64,000 nucleotides of DNA from Candidatus Poribacteria bacterium (lineage in GTDB: Bacteria > Poribacteria > WGA-4E > WGA-3G): positions 88,046 to 152,045 of the forward strand of contig JAJEET010000019.1 of assembly GCA_022820835.1 (NCBI GenBank), in the 5' to 3' direction. Below, one piece after another: positions 53,125 to 60,627 of this stretch (its first letter is position 1; each line of letters begins with the position of its first letter). A model generated the notes under the pieces. The model was not told the DNA's origin. It did no database searches and saw only the letters and a list, made by a program, of their open reading frames with translations. Both the position numbers and the translations under genes were made by a program.

Positions 53125-54999
53125 ATGTCCGATAAGTTATCCGAAGTCTTTGCGGCGAATTATCCGCGAGAAAATACCGCCTGTTTGCCGCCCGGGGCAG
53201 TTGCCCGATTTGAAAGAGGCGGTATCTCTGGTGTCGCTGTGTCACCAGACGAAAATCTGATCGCTGTAGCATCCTGCCTTGGTGTATGGCTCTATGATGC
53301 TCACACCAAAAACTTCATATCGTTAATAGCGGTTGAAGGTACCGGACTCCTTTCAAAAGTTGTTTTTTCGCCTGACAGCACTCGAATCGCTGCTGGGGAT
53401 TGGGACGGCAAAACAACGCTATGGGATATCAATACAGGTACAGCACTTGCTGCCTACATCCATAAAGATTATATCAATTCAATTGCATTTTCACCCAATG
53501 GTAAATTTATTGCTACCGGCAGTCGGGACGCGACGGCGACCCTTTGGGATGTTGAAACTGGAACCGCCTGTTTTACCGTTACGCATCAAGGCGCAGTGAC
53601 ATCAACAACTTTCTCGCCAGATGGTAGGTTTATCGCTACTGGTAGCGCGGACGCGACTGCAACACTCTGGGATATTGACGCAGAAGAAATCCGCTGGACT
53701 TTTAGACATGAAAAACAAGAGAAGTCTGTAACATTTGACTCAGGGCATGTTCAGACTTTCAACAGAGGTGGTATCGGGGACATCGCTTTTTCTCCGGGTG
53801 GACGGTATTTTGCGACCGCTGGTCAGCGGACGGATTATTCCGTGGCCCTCTGGAGCGTTGAGAATGGGCAACAACTTTGGTGTGTTACCCATGAAAAACG
53901 GATTGATGCTGTTGCGTTTTCCCCAGATAGCACTTTTATAGCGGTATACTATCCGGATGGCACTGTCAATGTGTTACGCGTTGCGGATGGCATTCCAGAA
54001 CCGGAAACTATACGCGAGGAAAAGTGGCTTAATAGAAACAAGGGAAACCCGCATATAGACCATCATCGGGGTGGTAGTATTTCGCAGGTCGGGTTTTCAT
54101 CGGATGGAAAACACCTTGCCGGACTTAAAAGGGCAGGCAATTCACTTACATTGTGGGATGTCAACACTGGTGAAAAAATAAAGGAATTCGATGGCGTTAT
54201 GGCATCGGGGCGGAACCTTGTATTTTCACCGGAAGGACATTGCTTTAGACTGGGTTGTACCGATTATCCAGAGTATGATACCATTGAATTGTGGGATGCG
54301 GAAAAGCGCGCCAGTTTCACGCATAGCGCGCATGTTGATACTGCTGAGATGTCCCCGGACGGGACGTTGTTAGCGACAGGGGGCAGGGATAAAACCGTCA
54401 AACTTTGGCATGTAGAGACACAGCGATGCTTTCAAACCCTATCGGGACATATAGGACGCATCCTATCTCTTGCGTTCTCACCTGATGGAACCCTCTTGGT
54501 CAGTGGCGGTGGTGACAACTGGGAAATGCAAAAAAATGCAGATGGCAGAACTTCCTATTTTTCTGATGATGATAGTCCTATTGATAGAACTGCAAGGGTG
54601 TGGGAAGTTGCTACAGGGGAAAATATCGCGACACTTGAAACTTCTCGGATGGTCAGAGGGATTGCATTTTCACCTGATGGAAAGTGCCTCGCGACAGGTG
54701 CAAACAATAAAACTGTTACCTTGTGGTGTACAAAGACGTGGCAACCCATGGTTACACTTGATACGGTCAGTTTTGAGTCCTTCGCGTTTTCACCCGACGG
54801 CAGCCGACTCGTTATCGGCGGAACGTGGCCGGAGCAGCGGATTCAGGTCTGGGATGTAGAAACTCGGGAGCTTATCGTCGAGTTGTCAGGGCATAAAAGC
54901 GATGTTGAATCTCTTGCCTTCTCACCAGATAGTTGTCTGCTTGCGAGTGGTGGATTTGACGATGTCATTTATTTGTGGGATATGACCCGTTACCTTTAG
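53125..54999 (+). CDS. WD40 repeat protein, about 13 motifs
   Basis: About 624 residues from ATG 53125 with AGGAG 9 bases upstream; the frame is open further upstream in a stretch that has no coding character. About thirteen blade motifs can be read (VWLYD, TTLWD, two ATLWD, VALWS, VNVLR, LTLWD, IELWD, VKLWH, ARVWE, VTLWC, IQVWD, IYLWD). FSPDG/FSPDS turns recur. The N-terminus reads NTACLPPGAVARFERG, a divergent form of the NTWALPEGAIxR segment in the three other WD40 genes of this window. No signal peptide. Scaffold function is inferred. Confidence 0.9.
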   Translation: MSDKLSEVFAANYPRENTACLPPGAVARFERGGISGVAVSPDENLIAVASCLGVWLYDAHTKNFISLIAVEGTGLLSKVVFSPDSTRIAAGDWDGKTTLWDINTGTALAAYIHKDYINSIAFSPNGKFIATGSRDATATLWDVETGTACFTVTHQGAVTSTTFSPDGRFIATGSADATATLWDIDAEEIRWTFRHEKQEKSVTFDSGHVQTFNRGGIGDIAFSPGGRYFATAGQRTDYSVALWSVENGQQLWCVTHEKRIDAVAFSPDSTFIAVYYPDGTVNVLRVADGIPEPETIREEKWLNRNKGNPHIDHHRGGSISQVGFSSDGKHLAGLKRAGNSLTLWDVNTGEKIKEFDGVMASGRNLVFSPEGHCFRLGCTDYPEYDTIELWDAEKRASFTHSAHVDTAEMSPDGTLLATGGRDKTVKLWHVETQRCFQTLSGHIGRILSLAFSPDGTLLVSGGGDNWEMQKNADGRTSYFSDDDSPIDRTARVWEVATGENIATLETSRMVRGIAFSPDGKCLATGANNKTVTLWCTKTWQPMVTLDTVSFESFAFSPDGSRLVIGGTWPEQRIQVWDVETRELIVELSGHKSDVESLAFSPDSCLLASGGFDDVIYLWDMTRYL

Positions 55000-55072
55000 T
55001 ATACCTAACATGATACCTAACCGGTGAAGTCGTTCTTCCTACCGGTTCAGGATGGAATGAAGCGGAGGAAAA

Positions 55073-57067
55073 ATGGAACAAGTAATAAATCCTATTAGCA
55101 ACGGTGATGTTTCTACTTGGGCACTTCCAGAAGGTGCGATTGGTAGGTTGGGTAGGGGGCGGATAAATGATTTGGCATTTTCGCCGGATGGCGAGTCCTT
55201 GGCGATCGCAACGACTATTGGGGTCTGGATCTATGAACTCGCTACCCTGGAACCGATCGCGTTGTGGGAAACTGAAAGGGGGTTGATTTCTACCGTTGCC
55301 TTTTCTCCTGATGGACAATGGATTGCTACCAGCAACTGGGATGGTGTCTTTAAGGTGTGGGATGCTGATATGCAACGGTGCACCGCTAAAATACAAGGAA
55401 CGCGCTATCGGAACGCCCTTGCTTTCTCTCCAGATAGCCAATACCTTGCTGCATCCGGCAGCGGTTTCGGTGGTGCTTATGTATGGAATACAACAACCGG
55501 CATGCACGTCGCAAGTTTCAAAGGCGCTGCACCCCCGAAGAAAGGAGAACAGACACCCGCCAAGTTTCTGGTCTGTTTTTCACCCGATGGGCAGAGTCTC
55601 GCCTATGTTTCGGGTCGATCCACGCTTACCGTTCGGCATATAGAGACGAAAGAACACATCGCGCGCCTCAAGCATGTAGCATCACTAAAACGTATACAAG
55701 GTCTTTCTTTTTCACCGTGTGGAAGGTACCTTGCTGTTAGTAGTCAAAATATGTCCAACAATCGTCGGAGCACTACTGAGTTACAGGTCTGGAATATTGA
55801 TGAAGAAACCCTTGAGATGGCTGATTCGGATTATGGTGGCGATAAATTGATACCTGCTTACTCGTCTGATGGGACCTTACGGGTTGCCGATTTGTATGAG
55901 GACAAGGTAATCCTGTGGGAGGCCTCCCGACGAGAGCAGCTTGACACTTTTGAATACAGCGGAAATGCCAGAAACGCCTCCAGGTTTTCTTCTGATGGGC
56001 AGCAATTCGCAATCGCCACGGAATGTGAGATGCGCGTGTGGCACGCGGATGCCCCGCTCACGGTAGCATCTCATCTGGAACATACGGCGGGCAAGGTTCA
56101 GACACTGTTTTTTATGCAAGGCGGTGAGACATTGGTGAGCGCGGACGGCGGCAAAAGCGGTATTATGTTCTGGGATGTTGTCCAAAGGCGGGTCCGACGA
56201 ACACTTAGTTCTGCTAATGGAAAGTGCGCTTTATCCCCGTGTGAAAACATGTTGGCTATCAACATTGGCGAGAATGGGGAAACGATTGAAGTCTTAAGGG
56301 TTGCCTCGGGGACACCAATGACAACGCTCACTGAACATAAACAGGGTGTAACTGCCCTTGCGTTCTCACCTACGGATGAACACCTTGTTAGTGGAGATTT
56401 GGAAGGAAACTTGTCCGTATGGTCTGTTGAGTCTTGGCGGGAGCTGCGAAAGTTCATCGGACATACGACTTGGATTACAACCTTAGCGTTTCATCCGAGT
56501 GGCGCGAAGGTTGCTACGGCAGCCCGCGACTACACAGCCCGCGTCTGGGATTTTGAGAGCGGTGAACAACTCGCTTCGCTGCCTTTAGCCGAGGCATCGG
56601 ATGTTTCTCTGTATAGAGGCGACCCGCGGCAAATCCGGTACATCTTAAATCGTTTGCGTCAGGGTTACAGTCATAAGTCCGCCCTTCATTCAATCGCGTT
56701 TTCTCCATCTGGTGATCTTATCGCTGGTGGGCTGCATCGTGAGATACGTTTGTGGGATGCAACAACTTACGAGACTCACAGGGTGATAGTCCCCCCCGAC
56801 AGTTATCAGCGTCCTGATGCGTTGATATTTTCGCCGTGTGGACGGTATCTTGTCTCCGGTTCTTGGTGGCAAGAAGACCACGAGAAGGTGCCTATCGGGC
56901 TGTGGGAGGTTTCAACAGGTAAGAATATTGCGACCTTCTGGAGTCATCCGACAGATATTCAGGAACTCGCTTTTTCACCAGATGGCACGCTTTTAGCGAG
57001 CGGAAGTTTTGATTGCACCATCCTGCTCTGGGATATGACTCCTTACTTAAAAAATGAAATACCGTGA
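55073..57067 (+). CDS. WD40 repeat protein, 14 motifs
   Basis: A 664-residue WD40 protein with about fourteen blade motifs in order (VWIYE, FKVWD, AYVWN, LTVRH, LQVWN, VILWE, MRVWH, IMFWD, IEVLR, LSVWS, ARVWD, IRLWD, IGLWE, ILLWD), compatible with two seven-bladed propellers. The N-terminal STWALPEGAIGRLGRG and the C-terminal TFWSHPTDIQELAFSPDG place it with the WD40 pair at 2128-6192. No signal peptide. It follows the WD40 gene at 53125 by 73 bases, and the ECF sigma gene follows about 150 bases later. Confidence 0.9.
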   Translation: MEQVINPISNGDVSTWALPEGAIGRLGRGRINDLAFSPDGESLAIATTIGVWIYELATLEPIALWETERGLISTVAFSPDGQWIATSNWDGVFKVWDADMQRCTAKIQGTRYRNALAFSPDSQYLAASGSGFGGAYVWNTTTGMHVASFKGAAPPKKGEQTPAKFLVCFSPDGQSLAYVSGRSTLTVRHIETKEHIARLKHVASLKRIQGLSFSPCGRYLAVSSQNMSNNRRSTTELQVWNIDEETLEMADSDYGGDKLIPAYSSDGTLRVADLYEDKVILWEASRREQLDTFEYSGNARNASRFSSDGQQFAIATECEMRVWHADAPLTVASHLEHTAGKVQTLFFMQGGETLVSADGGKSGIMFWDVVQRRVRRTLSSANGKCALSPCENMLAINIGENGETIEVLRVASGTPMTTLTEHKQGVTALAFSPTDEHLVSGDLEGNLSVWSVESWRELRKFIGHTTWITTLAFHPSGAKVATAARDYTARVWDFESGEQLASLPLAEASDVSLYRGDPRQIRYILNRLRQGYSHKSALHSIAFSPSGDLIAGGLHREIRLWDATTYETHRVIVPPDSYQRPDALIFSPCGRYLVSGSWWQEDHEKVPIGLWEVSTGKNIATFWSHPTDIQELAFSPDGTLLASGSFDCTILLWDMTPYLKNEIP

Positions 57068-57218
57068 TGCCATAAGCGTTTGCAGCAAATGGATTCAACT
57101 TTTTCCACTCTTTCTGAAAATTATGCACGTTTTTCGCCTCAAAATTGTATCTTTAATAATTGAACACTAAAAACGCGCAGGAATTTGGTAAAGAGATTTG
57201 TAATAACGGAGAATCCTG

Positions 57219-58541
57219 ATGGAAAAAGACGACGTGCAACTCATTCAAAGTGTCTTGTCAGGTAACGACGCAGCGTTCACTACCTTGGTCGGAAAGTACC
57301 AAAAGAGTGTCCACGCGCTCGCATGGCGCAAGGTGGGCGACTTTCATTTCGCCGAAGAAATTACACAAGATACTTTCCTTCAGGCATACAAAAAACTCGC
57401 AACACTAAGAAATCCGAATCAGTTTGCGGGTTGGCTTTATGTCATTGCGAATAACCTTTGCAAACGGTGGAATCAGAAGAAGAAACTTTCGGCACAATCG
57501 CTGGAGGGCACATCGGTGGTAGAGATAGAGAACGCCTCTTACAAACGTTACGTATCCGAGCAACGCGAGACAGATAACACCGAGCATCGCCATGAAATCG
57601 TCAAAAACCTTCTACAAAGACTCCCAGAGAGTGAGCGCACAGTCGTAACGCTCCATTATCTCGGCGAAATGACAGCGAAGGAGATCGGCAAATTTTTAGG
57701 TGTGTCGGTGAACACAATCAACAGTCGGCTCCGCCGGGCGAAAAAGCGTCTACAGGAACGAGAAGAGCTCTTGGTTCAGGAGATGCTCGGTAGCGTCCAA
57801 CTGCCTGTTAGCCTGATAGAGAACATCGGACGACAGGTTGCCAATATAAAACTGATGCCCTCACCACCGGTTGCGAAGCCTTTGCTGCCGTGGACGGCTT
57901 TAGGGACAGCGGCTGTTTTAATTGTGTTAGGACTCGGTGTCGGCAACCAATACCTCGTTCGCTATCAGAAACCGTATAACTTTGAAGCACAATCTGAGCA
58001 CCTAATCGAAATCGTTGATACACCTATTATCCTTGACCTTAACGCGAAATTCGCACTGCGCAACCAGTTCGGAAAGACTGTTATTCCGAGTAGGGACAAC
58101 CGTACAAGCACGTCTGTTGACGCTGGAATCCCAAGCCTCCCACAATCCGAAAAACGGTTCTTCGGGTTAACACTCGCTGAAATTGAAGCGAAAATTCCGG
58201 AACTTGAGAACGAAATCCGAACCAATCTCACCAAGGCTGCGGAACTCTACGCCCAGCTGCGACGCACAGATGGCACAGCAGGAATGTCACCCCGGATTGC
58301 CGCATGGCGCGACGAAACTTGGCAAGAGGTGAAGCGATTGTTCCAAGATGTCGCGGACACCGGAAAAATTCTGAGATATAGATCCTATTTGCGGGTGACA
58401 GGTGTCGAGAAAGACCCCATACTCCCCGGCGGATGGATTTATGCGCTAATGGAACCGCTCCCGCTGCGGGTTACACCCGGCAGAACATTCAATGCATCTG
58501 ATCAGGAAGACAGTGCTAAGCGCGCTCACAATGAAAACTGA
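57219..58541 (+). CDS. ECF sigma factor with transmembrane helix and novel C-terminal domain
   Basis: A 440-residue sigma70-family protein, about twice the size of a normal ECF sigma. Region 2 is residues about 22-85 (EITQDTFLQAYKKLATLRN, FAGWLYVIANNL), region 4 about 130-180 (SERTVVTLHYLGEMTAKEIGKFLGVSVNTINSRLRRAKKRL, the helix-turn-helix). A transmembrane helix follows at about 224-244, then a linker and a C-terminal domain at 313-421 that recurs in the protein at 59529. If the sigma part is cytoplasmic, this domain is periplasmic and could sense a signal or anchor the factor. No separate anti-sigma gene is seen beside it. Confidence 0.87.
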   Translation: MEKDDVQLIQSVLSGNDAAFTTLVGKYQKSVHALAWRKVGDFHFAEEITQDTFLQAYKKLATLRNPNQFAGWLYVIANNLCKRWNQKKKLSAQSLEGTSVVEIENASYKRYVSEQRETDNTEHRHEIVKNLLQRLPESERTVVTLHYLGEMTAKEIGKFLGVSVNTINSRLRRAKKRLQEREELLVQEMLGSVQLPVSLIENIGRQVANIKLMPSPPVAKPLLPWTALGTAAVLIVLGLGVGNQYLVRYQKPYNFEAQSEHLIEIVDTPIILDLNAKFALRNQFGKTVIPSRDNRTSTSVDAGIPSLPQSEKRFFGLTLAEIEAKIPELENEIRTNLTKAAELYAQLRRTDGTAGMSPRIAAWRDETWQEVKRLFQDVADTGKILRYRSYLRVTGVEKDPILPGGWIYALMEPLPLRVTPGRTFNASDQEDSAKRAHNEN

Positions 58542-58557
58542 ACTAAGGAGGAAAACA

Positions 58558-59517
58558 GTGTCCCCTTTAAACCTGAAATCATATCGTTTCCCAATTCTCT
58601 GTATTGTGTTTTTCGTAGGTCTCACAACAGCACTTGCACAGGAAACACTGTTGCAAGATACAGCAGAAGATGAACTTGACCTGAAAACACTTTTAGCGGC
58701 TATCAAACAGCATGACGCACTCCTGAAATCCGGTGAAGGAGAAGTCGTTTATACGCTTGGGGTTCCCCCATTCGTCGATACTGACACCCGTGTTGTTGCT
58801 GGTACCATCGTTTTCAATATAGAGAAAACGCGTTTCGATTCGGAGAAAACACCTTTCCATCCAGGGGGAAGTACGACTATCCTTACGCCGATCGGATCGT
58901 GGGAAATCGTTCCTCATAGAAACAGAAAACTTGACTATTCCTTTAGCACAGAAGAACCCAAACGCATCAATCCTTATCACGATGTGGATCCGAGACGATG
59001 GCTCACATTGAGAAACAAAGATTTAGCAACCTACCTTGAAAGTAAAAATTTCCAGATCGTAGGGCGCGAAGGTTTCAACGATGTTCTCTGCTATGTTTTG
59101 GAAGAAAAAGACGTGGATAGATCCGAAAAAATTTGGATCGCACCCGATCGAGGGTTCCGATACCTAAAACGTGAGAGCCAATTCCTTACTCCTGTAGATG
59201 CTCTGGACAGCGATGTTCCGATGGAGGCTCCCACTGTTATGCGCACCATAATCTCTTATCAGCAATACGGAGAGGTGTGGTTCCCTAAAGCAGTTTTTCA
59301 TGAATACGCTTGGGTCGATTTTAAGCCAGAGGATCCTATAATTTCCGGGCAAAAACTGGAACTAAAGAATTTCAAAATCAATCACGAGATTCCACCAGAA
59401 ACGTTTACCGTTGATATTCCTGACGATGCGATGATTACGGTGAATCATGAAAAACAGAAATTGTCCAAGATGGAGTTCCTCAAACGCTACGGACAGCATC
59501 TCTCTGGGCAACACTAA
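58558..59517 (+). CDS. Secreted LolA/RseB-like protein
   Basis: About 319 residues. GTG 58558 is preferred because AAGGAGG (58545-58551) is 6 bases upstream and a signal peptide starts there (FPILCIVFFVGLTTALAQ); other starts would overlap the sigma gene. The mature protein shows a beta-rich half-barrel pattern: IVFNIEKTRFD, NFQIVGREGFNDVLCYVLEEK, EKIWIAPDRGFRYLKRE, TIISYQQYGEVWFPKAVFHEY and NFKINHEIPPETFTVDIPDDA. This fits the LolA/RseB superfamily of lipid-binding periplasmic proteins, in which RseB regulates an anti-sigma factor. The match is by pattern only. It starts 16 bases after the sigma stop. Confidence 0.7.
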   Translation: MSPLNLKSYRFPILCIVFFVGLTTALAQETLLQDTAEDELDLKTLLAAIKQHDALLKSGEGEVVYTLGVPPFVDTDTRVVAGTIVFNIEKTRFDSEKTPFHPGGSTTILTPIGSWEIVPHRNRKLDYSFSTEEPKRINPYHDVDPRRWLTLRNKDLATYLESKNFQIVGREGFNDVLCYVLEEKDVDRSEKIWIAPDRGFRYLKRESQFLTPVDALDSDVPMEAPTVMRTIISYQQYGEVWFPKAVFHEYAWVDFKPEDPIISGQKLELKNFKINHEIPPETFTVDIPDDAMITVNHEKQKLSKMEFLKRYGQHLSGQH

Positions 59518-59528
59518 GGAGCGTTATC

Positions 59529-60221
59529 ATGTTTAAATCGAAACGCTTTTGGGGTGGTGTCTTGCTCTGTGGTGTGGTGATACTTCTCGGTATCCTTATG
59601 CATAACGCGAACCAGCCGCAAGAAACGATCACCATCTATAAAACCGTCACACCAGAACAGCGCGTCAAGTCTCAACCTTCTGGTAGATCGACAGTTCAAC
59701 CGAGTGATGATGGAGATGAAACAGAGGTCGCTTCTAATCCTGTTGATTCCGATGTCCCGACAGCTGCCGAAGATTTTAGTTTAGCGGATACACGATTTAC
59801 CGAAACAGAGACACAGACCGAAGAAAACACATTATCTGCTGATGCTGAAGCCGAAAATGTCACTGAACCTGAACCGGAACGGTTCTTCGGATTAACGCTC
59901 GCTGAAATCGAAGAGAAAATCCCGGTACTTGAGAACGAAATCCGAACCAATCTCACCAAGGCTGTGGAACTCTATGCCGAACTGAGAAGTACGGATGGAT
60001 TGGCAAGTAAGTCCCCTGAGGTTGCTGCCTGGCGCCACGAAACTTGGCAAGAGGTGAAACAACTGTTCCAAGACCTCGCTTATACCGGAAAGATTCTGAG
60101 ATATAGATCTTTTTTGAAGGTAACAGGTGTTGAGGGTGACCCGATACTCCCGGGCGGATGGATCTATGAACTAATGGAACCGCTCCCGATGCGGGTTACA
60201 CCCGGCGGAACATCTCAGTAA
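59529..60221 (+). CDS. Membrane-anchored protein carrying the sigma-factor C-terminal domain
   Basis: A 230-residue protein of unknown family. One transmembrane helix (about residues 9-24) is followed by a disordered, acidic, Thr/Glu-rich linker (about 30-115) and a domain at 118-227 that matches residues 313-421 of the upstream sigma factor (RFFGLTLAEIE, LENEIRTNLTKA, GKILRYRSFLKVTG, DPILPGGWIYELMEPLPMRV), with about 20 differences in 110 positions. The gene nucleotides are also very alike there. AAGGAG precedes the ATG. Gene order suggests a shared membrane complex with the sigma factor. Confidence 0.8.
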   Translation: MFKSKRFWGGVLLCGVVILLGILMHNANQPQETITIYKTVTPEQRVKSQPSGRSTVQPSDDGDETEVASNPVDSDVPTAAEDFSLADTRFTETETQTEENTLSADAEAENVTEPEPERFFGLTLAEIEEKIPVLENEIRTNLTKAVELYAELRSTDGLASKSPEVAAWRHETWQEVKQLFQDLAYTGKILRYRSFLKVTGVEGDPILPGGWIYELMEPLPMRVTPGGTSQ

Positions 60222-60243
60222 ACCTTCTTAAGGGAGAATCAGT

Positions 60244-60429
60244 AGAGCCGTCATAGAGACACAGAACTTCATCGTGAATCACGAGGTTCCAGTTGAAGTA
60301 TTCACCGTTGACATCCCTGATAATGTTACGATTCAAGTAGGAGCCGAAGGCGAGAAATTGTCCAGAGAAGAATTTCGTCGGTGGTATGAAGAAGTACACT
60401 ATAAGGGTGTAAAACTTATCGAAGATTGA
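60244..60429 (+). pseudogene. Remnant of a second LolA/RseB-like gene
   Basis: An open frame of 62 codons without a start codon; a TAA stop lies just upstream in the same frame. It encodes NFIVNHEVPVEVFTVDIPDN and EKLSREEFRRWYEE, which parallel the C-terminus of the protein at 58558 (NFKINHEIPPETFTVDIPDD, QKLSKMEFLKRYG). Only the last part of the gene remains, joined to the gap after the anchored protein. A remnant of a duplicated module is the simplest explanation. Confidence 0.7.
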
Positions 60430-60465
60430 TAACCGATCCAACAAGATTGATCTAAACTTTTTCAT

Positions 60466-60489
60466 TGGCGAGGTTTGCGAACCTCGCCA
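60466..60489. terminator. Perfect GGCGAGGTT hairpin
   Basis: TGGCGAGGTT (60466-60475) and AACCTCGCCA (60480-60489) form a perfect 10-base stem with the 4-base loop TGCG, followed by ATTTATATTT. It belongs to the same family as the repeats at 40590-40677 and could terminate the sigma module. Confidence 0.6.
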
Positions 60490-60627
60490 TTTATATTTAA
60501 TACATAGCAGTTCGGAGAAAAATGTGATAAAATATAAAGAGATGTAGGCATCCACATGATAGGCGTGCTTTACAATGCACCGGTTGAATATATATCACTT
60601 ATCGTCCAATCCACGAATAACTTAAAA

